A stretch of DNA of 64,000 nt. Source: Ruminiclostridium sufflavum DSM 19573 (GTDB lineage Bacteria; Bacillota; Clostridia; Acetivibrionales; DSM-1351). The DNA is taken from NCBI RefSeq assembly GCF_003208175.1, contig NZ_QKMR01000024.1:1-64000 (forward strand). The letters run 5' to 3'. Each line of letters begins with the position of its first letter. Position 1 is the stretch's first letter. Shown piece by piece: positions 36,239-46,110 of the stretch. The position numbers and the translations under genes were made by a program. Under the pieces are notes generated by a model that had not been told where the DNA came from, did no database searches, and worked only from the letters and a program-made list of their open reading frames with translations.

Positions 36239-38086
36239 TTGTTTGATATCCATGAAGAACTGAAGAAATTGCCCGATAAGCCAGGCGTATATATAATGAA
36301 GGATGCCGGGGGCATGGTTATATATGTTGGGAAAGCAGTAGTACTGAAAAACAGGGTAAGGCAATATTTCCATCAGTCGGCAAATCACCCTCCCAAGGTT
36401 CAGGCAATGGTGTCCAAAATCAGTGAATTTGAGTATATTGTTACAGATTCTGAAGTTGAAGCCCTGATGCTGGAATGTAATTTAATAAAAAAATACAGAC
36501 CTAAATACAATATTCTGTTAAAGGATGATAAAAATTATCCTTATATAAAGGTAACTATGAATGAGGAATATCCCAGAATACTTAAAACCAGACGTGTAGA
36601 AAGAGACGGAGCTAAGTATTTTGGTCCATATTCCAGCAACTTAGCGGTTAATGACACAATAGACACGCTTAATAAACTATTTCCGGTGAAAACGTGCGGT
36701 AAAAGGCTGCCGAAGGATATCGGAAAGGCGCGCCCATGCCTGAATTACTACATGAAGCAGTGCTTGGCTCCTTGTCAGGGTGAAGTTAACAAGGAGGAAT
36801 ATCATGAAATGATGAAAAAGATTTGCTCCTTTCTGGGGGGGCAGTATGAAGAGATACTTAATGATTTAAAAACTCAAATGGCAGATGCTTCGGAACAGCT
36901 TGAGTTTGAAAAGGCGGCGCAGCTGAGGAATAAGATATCCAGTATTGCCCAGCTTTCGGAAAAGCAGAAGGTGCTTTCCGCAGATGGGCAGGACAGGGAT
37001 ATAATTGGTTTCTCAGGGGATGCCTCAGATTTGTGTATCCAGATATTTTTTGTAAGAAACGGGCGGGTAATAGGACGTGAGCATTATATTTTTGAAGGTG
37101 AGGGAAATGAAGATACAGGATATTCACTTTCAACATTTATCAAGCAGTTTTATAATAAGGTACAGCATATACCTTCGGAAATAGTAATCCAGCAGGAAAT
37201 AGAAGACGGTGAAACGATATCACAGTGGCTGTCAGGCAAAAGAGGAAATAAGGTGAAGCTAAGAGTCCCTGTGAGGGGAGAGCTGGTCAGACTGGTTAAA
37301 ATGGTATCACAGAACGCGGATATTTCTTTGAAGCTTTATAAAGATAGGCTTAAAAGGGAGGATAATCCGCATAAAGAAGGAATTAATCAATTGAAGAAGG
37401 TTCTTGAGCTGGAGAATGCACCAAGGAGAATCGAAGCCTATGATATATCAAATACCGGCTCGTCTGAAATAGTTGCTTCAATGGTGGTATTTATTGACGG
37501 GAAGCCGGCCCGTCAGGAATACAGAAAATTTAAAATTAAATCCATAGAACAGCAGAATGATTATGCAAGCATGCAGGAGACCCTGTACAGAAGATTTTTA
37601 CGCGCTAAAAAGGAAAAAGATGAAAATACGCAAAATCCCAAATTTTCTGAGTTGCCTGACTTGATTTTAGTAGACGGCGGCACAGCGCATGTTAATGCGG
37701 CTCAACAGGTTGCGGATGAATTTGAATACGGCATGTTAATAGCCGGTATGGCTAAGGATAGCAGACATCGTACAAAGTCTCTTATACACAGAGGCGAAGA
37801 GTACGAATTGTCATCAAATATGCCTTTGCTCAGATTAATTACAGAAATTCAGGATGAAACTCACAGAGTAGCAGTTGAATATAACAGGCGGCTCAGGGCT
37901 AAAAGATATACCCATTCGGAACTGGATGATATAAACGGTATAGGAGAAGCCAGAAAGAAGGCATTGCTGAAGCATTTCAAGTCATTGGCCGCTGTTAAAA
38001 AGGCTGATATTCATAAGCTGCAGGAGGTTGAAGGGATAAATGAAAAGGTTGCGGCGCAAATATATAATTTTTTTAGGAAGGCATGA
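36239..38086 (+). CDS. uvrC: Excinuclease ABC subunit C
   Basis: 615 aa. The TTG at 36239 follows GAGGTG and gives MFDIHEELKKLPDKPGVYIM, the usual UvrC start; a GTG at 36230 overlaps the SD. The N-terminal GIY-YIG nuclease (about residues 12-95) makes the 3' cut, a UVR motif follows near 205-235, the RNase H-like nuclease (YDISNTGSSEIVASMVVF and DLILVDGG) makes the 5' cut, and the C-terminal HhH repeats (INGIGEARKKALLKHFKS) bind DNA. Confidence 0.96.
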   Translation: MFDIHEELKKLPDKPGVYIMKDAGGMVIYVGKAVVLKNRVRQYFHQSANHPPKVQAMVSKISEFEYIVTDSEVEALMLECNLIKKYRPKYNILLKDDKNYPYIKVTMNEEYPRILKTRRVERDGAKYFGPYSSNLAVNDTIDTLNKLFPVKTCGKRLPKDIGKARPCLNYYMKQCLAPCQGEVNKEEYHEMMKKICSFLGGQYEEILNDLKTQMADASEQLEFEKAAQLRNKISSIAQLSEKQKVLSADGQDRDIIGFSGDASDLCIQIFFVRNGRVIGREHYIFEGEGNEDTGYSLSTFIKQFYNKVQHIPSEIVIQQEIEDGETISQWLSGKRGNKVKLRVPVRGELVRLVKMVSQNADISLKLYKDRLKREDNPHKEGINQLKKVLELENAPRRIEAYDISNTGSSEIVASMVVFIDGKPARQEYRKFKIKSIEQQNDYASMQETLYRRFLRAKKEKDENTQNPKFSELPDLILVDGGTAHVNAAQQVADEFEYGMLIAGMAKDSRHRTKSLIHRGEEYELSSNMPLLRLITEIQDETHRVAVEYNRRLRAKRYTHSELDDINGIGEARKKALLKHFKSLAAVKKADIHKLQEVEGINEKVAAQIYNFFRKA

Positions 38087-38219
38087 GAGCAGGAAAAAAT
38101 CTGCCGGAAATTCAGGCGATGAAAAATTAAGCACTAATTAATAATAAATTACTCAGCTTTCCGGGTTGAAGGTTGATATATGATGGATAAAAAGGTATTA
38201 AGGAATAGGTGTATAGTTT

Positions 38220-38927
38220 ATGTCAATCTTTGCAATAGCAGATTTACACTTGGCGTTGGGAATAGATAAGCCCATGGACATTTTTGGCGGCAGATGGGCA
38301 AATTACATGGAAAAGCTCAGAAACAACTGGATAGGTGCTGTTAAAGAAGAGGACAGTGTTATAATTCCGGGAGATATTTCATGGGCCACATATATAGACA
38401 ATGCATATGAGGATTTTAAATACATTGAGGCTCTGCCAGGCAGGAAAATAATTTCCAAGGGGAATCATGACTACTGGTGGACTACAGCCTCAAAGCTGAA
38501 TAAATATCTTGATGAAAATGGTTTTAAGACAATCTCGTTTATGCATAATAATGCATTCAGCATAGAGGATTTTGCAATATGCGGTGCAAGGGGCTGGAAA
38601 TGTCCGGGTGAAGATGACTTTAAGAAGGACGATGACAAAATATATAAGCGGGAGATTGCCAGATTAGAGCTTTCAATTAAATCGGCCCAGTCTGTTCAGC
38701 ATAAGAAAAAGCTGGTTTTCATGCATTATCCTCCCGTAACTTCAAGAAGTCAGGAATCGGGCTTTATAGATTTAATGAAGAAAAATGAAATTACCGAGTG
38801 CTATTTCGGACACCTGCACGGAGAAGGAATTAAAGGAGCAATTGAAGGCTTTTACGAAGGTATTAAGCTAAAACTTATTTCAGCGGATTATTTAGATTTT
38901 ATGCCGCTGCTAATACAGCCGAAGTAA
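38220..38927 (+). CDS. Metallophosphoesterase (calcineurin-like)
   Basis: 235 aa. Metal-binding motifs in order are D8-x-H10 (ADLHL), GDISW, GNHDYWW, MHYPP and GHLHGEG near the end. This set is complete for a binuclear phosphoesterase; the substrate is unknown. The long 133-base spacer after uvrC and no strong SD make co-transcription uncertain. Confidence 0.85.
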   Translation: MSIFAIADLHLALGIDKPMDIFGGRWANYMEKLRNNWIGAVKEEDSVIIPGDISWATYIDNAYEDFKYIEALPGRKIISKGNHDYWWTTASKLNKYLDENGFKTISFMHNNAFSIEDFAICGARGWKCPGEDDFKKDDDKIYKREIARLELSIKSAQSVQHKKKLVFMHYPPVTSRSQESGFIDLMKKNEITECYFGHLHGEGIKGAIEGFYEGIKLKLISADYLDFMPLLIQPK

Positions 38928-38996
38928 TATAGATAGCTGTGCCTGCCTTAAAGCAAAGCTTTTCAATGGCAGCGGCAGGGATACTTTGGCGTGACT

Positions 38997-39173
38997 AAAG
39001 TCAATTACGGTTCAAGCCTTCGCGATGATATATCGTCTTTTCAGGCGAATTAAGCTTTTAAGCTAATTTTGAACACGGTTTGGGTTTGATTTGTTTTGAC
39101 TTTAGGAGGCTTCAGCCTCAAACCCAAACTATCGACCGATGAAATCGGTTTTTTAGCCGATAGTAATTGACTT
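38997..39173 (+). repeat. Copy 3 of the MITE-like repeat (longest form)
   Basis: About 177 bp with ends AAAGTCAATTACGG and GATAGTAATTGACTT. It contains the inner TTGACTTTA at 39108-39116 that ends the short form at 453-566, plus a right extension with an ATCGACCGAT GAA ATCGGTTTTTTAGCCGAT-type hairpin. It occupies most of the 478-base gap between the phosphoesterase gene and tig; the rest of the gap holds the tig promoter. Confidence 0.85.
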
Positions 39174-39230
39174 GGAAAATAGAGGTTGGCAGAACTGTTT
39201 AATTTGTCGATAATATGGGTATATAATAAC

Positions 39231-39258
39231 TTGAAATATGATTGTGATATGGTATAAT
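39231..39258 (+). promoter_or_regulatory. tig promoter
   Basis: TTGAAA (39231-39236), 16-base spacer, extended -10 TGG-TATAAT (39253-39258). A leader of about 140 nt follows before the AGGAGG of tig. Confidence 0.65.
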
Positions 39259-39405
39259 TGAATGGTTAATTTTTTAAATTGAAAAAATTTTCTGTCTATA
39301 GTCAGAAAAATGAAATTCATCCACAAACAGGCGAGCTAGATAGATAAATATGTCGCTAAGATAAAATTAATATTAAAACTAAATACCGGGAGGAAGTTTA
39401 CAAAG

Positions 39406-40692
39406 ATGAACGTAAAAATGGAAGATATTGAAAAGAATGTTGTACAGCTTGAGATAGAAGTTGATACAGCTAAGTTTGAAGAGGGTATGCAAAAATCTTT
39501 TGCAAAAAATGCTTCAAAATTTAATGTACCTGGCTTTAGAAAAGGCAAAGCTCCAAGAAATATTGTTGTGCGCTACTATGGCGAGCAGGTATTATATGAT
39601 GACGCAATAAACATAGTTTGTTCTGAGGCATATGATCTGGCTGTTGATGAAAAAAATCTGCATCCGGTAGATAGACCGGAAATAGATATTCTACAAATCG
39701 GAAATAATCAGAATTTAATATTTACTGCCAAGGTTACTGTTAAGCCGGAGGTTGAACTGGGTGCATACATGGGAGTAGAGGTTAAAAAGACAGATGCTGC
39801 TGTAAGTGACGAGGATTTGGAAAATGAATTTGATAAAGTAGTTGAAAAAAATTCACGTTTGGTTTCTGTTACAGACAGACCGGTACAGGATGGAGATACA
39901 GCATTAATTGACTTCGAAGGCTTTATTGATGATGTTCCGTTTGAAGGCGGTAAGGGTATCGACTACAGCTTGGTAATAGGTTCAGGAACATTTATTCCCG
40001 GATTTGAGGAACAATTAATCGGAAAGAATGTCGGCGAAGATGTGGATGTTAATGTTTCCTTCCCGGAGGACTACGGCAAGGATGACTTAAAAGGAAAGCC
40101 CGCATTGTTCAAGGTTAATGTTAAGGAAATAAAGTTTAAAGAATTGCCTGAAATAGATGATGAATTTGCTAAGGATATAAGTGAGTTTGACACTCTTGAT
40201 GAATATAAAAAGGATTTGAGAAATAAATTAGAAGAAGCTGCACAACATAAGGCTGACCATGAAAATGAAAATAATGTTATAAAGCATATTGCAGAAAATG
40301 CAACTGTTGAGATTCCTCAGGTCATGGTAGAAAAGCAGATTGATGCCATGGCAAAGGATTTCGATATGAGGCTTCGTTATCAGGGCTTGGATCTGGGAAG
40401 ATATCTGGAAATGATGGGGATGGATTTTGAAGGCTTCAGAGGACAGTTCGCAGATAGGGCTAAAGATGAAGTCAGGGTTCAGTTGGTAGTAGAGAAAATT
40501 TGTCAGGTTGAGGACGTTCAGGTTTCAGATGAAGAGGCTGATACTGAAATTAATAAAATGGCTGAGGCATACAAGCAGTCGGTTGAAGACCTCAAAAAGA
40601 CATTAAGTCCTGAAGATATGGACTATATAAAAAAGGACATAGCATTCAGAAAAACAATAAAATTATTGGTGGATAATGCTAAGTTAGTATAA
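39406..40692 (+). CDS. tig: Trigger factor (ribosome-associated chaperone and prolyl isomerase)
   Basis: 428 aa, normal. The ribosome-docking signature GFRKGKAP is at residues 43-50 and binds L23 (2641). The FKBP domain covers about residues 150-245 (GDTALIDFEGFIDDVPFEGG). The C-terminal chaperone arms follow. GGGAGGAAG lies ahead of the ATG. tig-clpP-clpX-lonB in one direction form a proteostasis block. Confidence 0.97.
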   Translation: MNVKMEDIEKNVVQLEIEVDTAKFEEGMQKSFAKNASKFNVPGFRKGKAPRNIVVRYYGEQVLYDDAINIVCSEAYDLAVDEKNLHPVDRPEIDILQIGNNQNLIFTAKVTVKPEVELGAYMGVEVKKTDAAVSDEDLENEFDKVVEKNSRLVSVTDRPVQDGDTALIDFEGFIDDVPFEGGKGIDYSLVIGSGTFIPGFEEQLIGKNVGEDVDVNVSFPEDYGKDDLKGKPALFKVNVKEIKFKELPEIDDEFAKDISEFDTLDEYKKDLRNKLEEAAQHKADHENENNVIKHIAENATVEIPQVMVEKQIDAMAKDFDMRLRYQGLDLGRYLEMMGMDFEGFRGQFADRAKDEVRVQLVVEKICQVEDVQVSDEEADTEINKMAEAYKQSVEDLKKTLSPEDMDYIKKDIAFRKTIKLLVDNAKLV

Positions 40693-40806
40693 CTTAATAT
40701 TATATATCAAGGGGAAATAGGCAATATTATATTAATGTAGTTTATTATAGTTGATAAGTGTTCCATGAATTAAAAACTAACATATATTAATAAGGGAGGT
40801 ATGTTC

Positions 40807-41391
40807 ATGAGTTTGGTACCTATGGTTGTTGAACAGACAAATCGTGGTGAGAGGTCTTATGATATTTTTTCCAGGCTATTAAATGATAGGATCATTGTAT
40901 TAAGTGATGAGGTTAATGATGTAACTGCAAGCTTAGTAGTGGCACAAATGCTTTATCTGGAAGCACAGGATCCTGACAAAGACATTCAGTTTTATATAAA
41001 CAGTCCGGGTGGAGCAGTACATTCAGGATTTGCGATATATGATACTATGCAGTATGTTAAGTGCGACGTATCAACCATATGTATGGGAATGGCTGCCAGC
41101 ATGGGGGCTTTTCTGTTAGCGGCAGGTGCAAAAGGAAAGAGATTTGCACTTCCGAACAGTGAAATCATGATACATCAGCCTCTTGGCGGCGCTAAAGGTC
41201 AGGCAACCGATATTAAAATTCACGCAGAGAATATTTTAAAAACTAAGGATAAATTAAACAGAATACTTAGTGAAAGAACAGGGCAGCCTCTTGAAAAAAT
41301 TGAGAAGGATACTGACAGAGACTTCTTTATGTCTGCGGAGGAAGCAAAGGCATACGGATTGGTTGATGATATTATGGATAGAAGAAAATAG
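40807..41391 (+). CDS. clpP: ATP-dependent Clp protease proteolytic subunit
   Basis: 194 aa. The ATG at 40807 is chosen because GGGAGGT ends seven bases ahead; the ATG at 40801 is too close to it. The catalytic triad is S98 (GMAASMG), H123 (IMIHQP) and D172 (TDRDFFM), all at textbook positions. It forms the tetradecameric chamber used by ClpX and degrades tmRNA-tagged proteins. Confidence 0.97.
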   Translation: MSLVPMVVEQTNRGERSYDIFSRLLNDRIIVLSDEVNDVTASLVVAQMLYLEAQDPDKDIQFYINSPGGAVHSGFAIYDTMQYVKCDVSTICMGMAASMGAFLLAAGAKGKRFALPNSEIMIHQPLGGAKGQATDIKIHAENILKTKDKLNRILSERTGQPLEKIEKDTDRDFFMSAEEAKAYGLVDDIMDRRK

Positions 41392-41404
41392 TTGAGGTGC
41401 AATT

Positions 41405-42700
41405 ATGACCAGATATGATGAGAAGAAGCAGTTAAAGTGTTCTTTTTGCGGTAAATCTCAAGAACAGGTTAAGAGGTTGGTTGCAGGGCCTGGTGTTTAC
41501 ATCTGCGATGAATGTATTGAGCTTTGCTCAGAGATTATCGAGGAAGAATTTGAAGATACTAAAATTGATGCAGAAGTAAACGAGATACCGAAACCAAGAG
41601 AAATAAAGGATATTCTTGATGAATATGTTGTTGGTCAGGAATATGCAAAAAAATCTCTTTCTGTAGCTGTATATAATCACTATAAGAGAATAAACAGTGA
41701 TTTTAAGTCTTCGGAGGTAGAGCTTCAAAAAAGTAATATACTTTTACTTGGCCCTACCGGTAGCGGTAAAACTTTTTTGGCACAGACACTTGCAAAAATA
41801 CTGAACGTTCCTTTTGCTATTGCTGATGCTACTTCTCTCACTGAAGCAGGCTATGTCGGAGAGGATGTAGAGAATATACTGCTCCGGCTTATTCAAGCGG
41901 CAGATTACGATATTGAAAAAGCTGAAAAAGGTATTATCTATATTGATGAAATTGATAAGATAGCCCGTAAGTCAGAAAATCCATCTATAACTAGGGATGT
42001 TAGCGGTGAAGGTGTACAACAGGCTTTGCTGAAAATTCTTGAAGGAACATTGGCATCAGTCCCGCCCCAAGGAGGAAGGAAACATCCTCATCAGGAGTTT
42101 ATCCAAATTGATACTACTAATATATTATTTATATGCGGCGGTGCTTTTGACGGAATTGATAAAATAATACAAAACAGAATAGGTAAAAAGTCTCTTGGCT
42201 TTGGAGCAAAGATAGAAAGCAACAAGGATAAGGACGTAGGGGAGCTGTTAAAGGATATTTTGCCGCAGGATTTATTAAAGTTTGGGCTTATACCTGAATT
42301 TGTCGGAAGACTTCCGATAGTGGTTACGCTTCAGTCTTTAGACGAAAGTGCCCTTGTACAGATTCTGACAGAACCGAAAAATGCTTTGATAAAGCAATAT
42401 CAGAAAATCTTTGAAATGGATGATGTTTTATTGGAGATACAGAATGATGCCTTGATAGGCATTGCTCAGAAGGCAATATCGAGGAATACCGGTGCAAGAG
42501 GGCTAAGAGCGATACTTGAAGAAATGATGCTCGGAGTAATGTACGATATTCCGTCTATGAGCAATGTTGAAAAGTGTATTATCAGTAAGGCTGTAGTGGA
42601 AAGTGGTGCTGAACCGGAGCTGATTCTGAATGAGAATCGCAAGTCTTTAAAAAAAACCGGTGTAAAGAAACCTAAATCTAAAAAGGAATCTGTTTCATAG
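41405..42700 (+). CDS. clpX: Clp protease ATPase subunit ClpX
   Basis: 431 aa, normal. The zinc-binding domain has C12, C15, C34 and C37. Walker A GPTGSGKT is at residues 116-123 and Walker B is [12 protein letters not shown] near 178-189. The pore loop GYVGEDV and the [20 protein letters not shown] region are typical. It unfolds substrates such as AKNDNFALAAA-tagged proteins for ClpP. Starts 13 bases after clpP. Confidence 0.97.
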   Translation: MTRYDEKKQLKCSFCGKSQEQVKRLVAGPGVYICDECIELCSEIIEEEFEDTKIDAEVNEIPKPREIKDILDEYVVGQEYAKKSLSVAVYNHYKRINSDFKSSEVELQKSNILLLGPTGSGKTFLAQTLAKILNVPFAIADATSLTEAGYVGEDVENILLRLIQAADYDIEKAEKGIIYIDEIDKIARKSENPSITRDVSGEGVQQALLKILEGTLASVPPQGGRKHPHQEFIQIDTTNILFICGGAFDGIDKIIQNRIGKKSLGFGAKIESNKDKDVGELLKDILPQDLLKFGLIPEFVGRLPIVVTLQSLDESALVQILTEPKNALIKQYQKIFEMDDVLLEIQNDALIGIAQKAISRNTGARGLRAILEEMMLGVMYDIPSMSNVEKCIISKAVVESGAEPELILNENRKSLKKTGVKKPKSKKESVS

Positions 42701-42718
42701 TATTATTTAAACAATAAG

Positions 42719-42772
42719 ACTGTTTTAACACAGAGGGTTAAGGAATTCTGTGTTAAAGCAGTTTTTTATTTT
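42719..42772 (+). terminator. Terminator after clpX
   Basis: ACTGTTTTAACACAGA (42719-42734) pairs with TCTGTGTTAAAGCAGT (42747-42762), 15 of 16 positions paired, followed by TTTTTTATTTTG. Confidence 0.9.
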
Positions 42773-42919
42773 GAAATATTTTAATAATGTTCAGTACTTT
42801 ATTGGATAAAATAATTATCATTGCCAATAATATAATTGTACACATGAAAACAGAAATAATTATAAATTCATTAAGCAATACAATGTGTATGATTTAAATA
42901 TCCAAGGAGGTATGGAATA

Positions 42920-44602
42920 TTGACAACGATAATGTTAATCATACAGTTTTTTTTCTCTATTGTAATCGGTATCTATTTCTTCTCGTTACTTAAAAACCAG
43001 CAAGGCAATAAAAGCGCTATTGAGAAGGAATCCAAGAAAGAGCTTGAAAAACTGAGAAAATTAAGAGAGATACATTTGACGGAGCCATTGTCTGAAAAGA
43101 CACGTCCGGCTGCGCTGAAGGATATCGTGGGGCAGGAACAAGGAATTAAAGCCTTGAGAGCATCCCTTTGCGGAACAAATCCCCAGCATGTGATAATTTA
43201 TGGACCTCCTGGAGTGGGAAAAACAGCGGCAGCCAGAGTTATTCTTGAAGAGGCGAAAAATAATGTATGCTCTCCTTTCAAGAGAGAAGCGAAGTTTATA
43301 GAAATTGATGCGACAACACTAAGATTTGATGAAAGAGGTATTGCCGATCCGTTGATTGGTTCTGTTCATGACCCGATTTATCAGGGTGCAGGAGCATATG
43401 GTGCGGCAGGTGTGCCTCAGCCGAAGCAGGGAGCGGTAACTAAGGCTCATGGAGGGGTGCTGTTTATTGATGAAATAGGAGAGCTTCATCCAATTCAAAT
43501 GAATAAGCTGCTGAAGGTTCTTGAAGACAGGAGAGTGTTTCTTGAAAGTGCATATTACAGTTCAGAAGACAGCAATATCCCGTCTCATATACATGATATA
43601 TTTCAAAAGGGTTTGCCTGCTGATTTCAGGCTTGTGGGAGCTACGACGAGGACTCCGGATGAAATACCGGCGGCAATAAGGTCAAGATGCGTAGAAATAT
43701 ATTTCAGGCCTCTTAGAGCCGATGAAGTTAGCAGGATATGTGAGAATGCCGCCCAAAAAGGAGGGTATTGCCTGTCAGAAGGATGCAGCGATGTAGTTGC
43801 CAAATATGCCCAGAATGGAAGAGATGCTGTAAACATAATTCAAATTGCAGGAGGAGTTGCGGTAGTTGAAAACAGGAGAGTAATTGAAATAAAGGATATT
43901 GAGTGGGTCGTTGAATTTGGACACTATAGCCCGCGAATTGAAAAGAAGGTAAGTGCTGCACAGCAGATTGGCTGTATAAACGGTTTGGCCGTATTCGGAA
44001 ACAGCACAGGCATGGTTCTTGATATAGAGGTTACAGCATTGCAGGCAGCGCATGGAAACGGCGGTATTAAAATTACAGGAATAGTTGAAGAAGAGGAAAT
44101 GGATAATAGGGGGCATAAGCTGAAAAAAACCAGCTCGGCTAAAGCATCTGTTGAGAATGTATTAACGGTTTTAAAACGATATATGAATATTGATTTTAAG
44201 GATTATGAAATACATTTAAACTTTCCGGGGGGAATTCCTATTGATGGCCCATCGGCAGGAATTGCAATAGCAACTGCTGTTTATTCGGCAATCAAAAATA
44301 TTCCTGTAGGCGGAGATTTGGCCATGACCGGAGAAATCTCCATAAAAGGAAATGTCAAGCCGGTCGGAGGAGTAGTGGCAAAGGTTGATGCTGCCAGAGC
44401 CGCAGGCATCAAAAAGGTATTCATTCCAAAGGAAAATTATCAGGAGCTGTTTGATGACATGGATATTGAAGTAATACCTGTAGAGACAATAGCAGAAGTA
44501 ATGAAAAAGGTATTCAATGCAGATTTGGTTGAAAGAAAGGATGATGCGGTTATCAATAATACTGTTCCTATTTCTATATTAACCGCTCAGGGGACAACAT
44601 AA
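42920..44602 (+). CDS. lonB: Membrane-anchored Lon protease LonB
   Basis: 560 aa from a TTG with AAGGAGGT upstream. A hydrophobic segment at residues 3-23 suggests a membrane anchor. Walker A GPPGVGKT follows near residue 95. The S16 protease domain has Ser445 (IDGPSAG) and Lys488 (VGGVVAKVDAAR), 43 residues apart. It matches the LonB family that sits beside clpX in Bacillus and Clostridia. Confidence 0.93.
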   Translation: MTTIMLIIQFFFSIVIGIYFFSLLKNQQGNKSAIEKESKKELEKLRKLREIHLTEPLSEKTRPAALKDIVGQEQGIKALRASLCGTNPQHVIIYGPPGVGKTAAARVILEEAKNNVCSPFKREAKFIEIDATTLRFDERGIADPLIGSVHDPIYQGAGAYGAAGVPQPKQGAVTKAHGGVLFIDEIGELHPIQMNKLLKVLEDRRVFLESAYYSSEDSNIPSHIHDIFQKGLPADFRLVGATTRTPDEIPAAIRSRCVEIYFRPLRADEVSRICENAAQKGGYCLSEGCSDVVAKYAQNGRDAVNIIQIAGGVAVVENRRVIEIKDIEWVVEFGHYSPRIEKKVSAAQQIGCINGLAVFGNSTGMVLDIEVTALQAAHGNGGIKITGIVEEEEMDNRGHKLKKTSSAKASVENVLTVLKRYMNIDFKDYEIHLNFPGGIPIDGPSAGIAIATAVYSAIKNIPVGGDLAMTGEISIKGNVKPVGGVVAKVDAARAAGIKKVFIPKENYQELFDDMDIEVIPVETIAEVMKKVFNADLVERKDDAVINNTVPISILTAQGTT

Positions 44603-44717
44603 ATTTGTGTATATGACTAAACTTCCCCAGTATAAGCAGCACAGATGTATAATTTTTTATGCCGGGAAGCCGGGTATATAAGTTTAAGTGATATCGGCCA
44701 ATACACTTAATTAAAAT

Positions 44718-44757
44718 AAACACCACGCTTTAAATTTGTAAGAGCGTGGTGTTTTAT
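44718..44757 (+). terminator. Terminator after lonB
   Basis: AAACACCACGCT (44718-44729) pairs with AGCGTGGTGTTT (44743-44754), followed by TTATT. The 311-base gap 44603-44913 holds nothing else recognised. Confidence 0.85.
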
Positions 44758-44913
44758 TGCAGAACCGGCTTTGGACTTAAGGCGTTTTCATATGATATAA
44801 TAAATTTTGCGGGCAATTTATTAAGGCTTTCCGTACAGAGGAGAATAATTAAGTTGTAAATTTGGCCTATGCACGAAATAAGAATGAATATACATATACC
44901 GGAGAGGATACTT

Positions 44914-45609
44914 ATGAAAAAAAATAGTAAAAAAGCAATTGCATCATTTTTTGCTGCCGCGTTGGTTCTGGTGGGTGGTTATACCTTCCATAATGATGGA
45001 TTATCCGTACCTGAATTTTTTCAGGATATATTTGTCCAGACAAGCTCGGGAAACGGCATTGATAATTTAGAAAAAACTAAATTTCCGGAGGATATAATCA
45101 AAATACAGGAGGAAGGCATTAAGCCGTTTGGATATATTAATGCAGCTGTAGAAAAGGTTGTTGACGGAGATACGTTTCACATAAAATATAAAAATGCAGG
45201 CTATAAGGTCAGAATGCTTGATATAGACACACCGGAGTCGGTAAAGTCCGGCGTTGAGGCTCAGCCCTTTTCCGTTGAGGCCAGTAATCTGACTAAGGAT
45301 ATTCTGGCAGGAAGGACTGTAAAGCTGGTATTTGAAAAGGAGACAGCAGACCAATATGACAGATTGCTTGCACATGTGATACTTGAAGACGGAACCTATT
45401 ATAATGCTTTAATGGTTCAAAACGGGTATGCCATATCTGTTTTTTACAAGCCCAATACACTGCTAAAGGATTTTATTTCAGATTTGCAGGACGGGGCAAT
45501 CATAAAAAAAGCTGGATTTTGGCAGCTGCCGGAGGCTTCCCGGCCATTTATCAAGAATAATAAAGGGAATTACATAGCATCATACAAATTAAAAGCAGAT
45601 GCCGCATAA
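44914..45609 (+). CDS. Extracytoplasmic thermonuclease (staphylococcal nuclease-like)
   Basis: 231 aa from the ATG at 44914 (GGAGAGG upstream). The N-terminal KKNSKKAIASFFAAALVLVG is a signal or anchor segment. The SNase fold has VDGDTFHIKYK, VRMLDIDTPES with Arg and Glu, and DQYDRLLAHVIL with the second Arg, matching the catalytic Arg-Glu-Arg set. It probably degrades extracellular nucleic acid. An upstream in-frame ATG at 44869 would bury the signal peptide. Confidence 0.88.
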   Translation: MKKNSKKAIASFFAAALVLVGGYTFHNDGLSVPEFFQDIFVQTSSGNGIDNLEKTKFPEDIIKIQEEGIKPFGYINAAVEKVVDGDTFHIKYKNAGYKVRMLDIDTPESVKSGVEAQPFSVEASNLTKDILAGRTVKLVFEKETADQYDRLLAHVILEDGTYYNALMVQNGYAISVFYKPNTLLKDFISDLQDGAIIKKAGFWQLPEASRPFIKNNKGNYIASYKLKADAA

Positions 45610-45610
45610 G

Positions 45611-45658
45611 AAAGTCAATTACTATCGGCTAAAAACCGATTATATCAGCCGATAATAA
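45611..45658 (-). repeat. Copy 4 of the MITE-like repeat (inverted right-end fragment)
   Basis: AAAGTCAATTACTATCGGCT then AAAAACCGAT is almost exactly the reverse complement of the right end of the 38997-39173 copy. The fragment folds as TATCGGCT...AGCCGATA. It starts two bases after the nuclease stop codon. Confidence 0.75.
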
Positions 45659-45776
45659 TATATTTTTACAAATAAAATCTGCATATTGGGGATAAACACC
45701 AAAAATTAGGACTTCAGCACTAGCAGTTGTGGTATATATTTTCTATATAAATACTACATTGTATTTGGTAATATTA

Positions 45777-45883
45777 GGGAGAACATTAGCATATCTCCTT
45801 TTTTCGGAGCATGGGGCCATATGGCTCCATGTTTTTTGTTTTATTTTTAGGCTGCATTAAATTTATTAATGCAGCTGTTTTTT
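45777..45883 (+). terminator. Three consecutive terminator-like hairpins
   Basis: GGAGA...TCTCC with TTTTTT (45777-45804); CATGGGGCC-ATAT-GGCTCCATG with TTTTTT (45810-45837); and GCTGCATTAA-ATTTA-TTAATGCAGC with TGTTTTTT (45851-45883). They lie in the 501-base gap between the nuclease and tsaD. One ordinary gene does not need three terminators, so they may end a small RNA starting near 45730. The rest of the gap is AT-rich. Confidence 0.7.
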
Positions 45884-46110
45884 ACAATATTTTTATAGCC
45901 AATATGTTTTTATGAGAGCTGCCAGAGATATGCATATACGTTGACGGGATATGAAATATGGCGGTTTCGGAATTTTTAAATTGTATATGATTTATTTAGG
46001 CAGATAAGCCGAGATTTTCTGTTCACCTTGAAAATTAGTAAGCATTGGGATATTATAAAAAAGACCTATCTTTGACAAGGGTTTGGCATGGCAGTTTATG
46101 GAGGAGAAAA

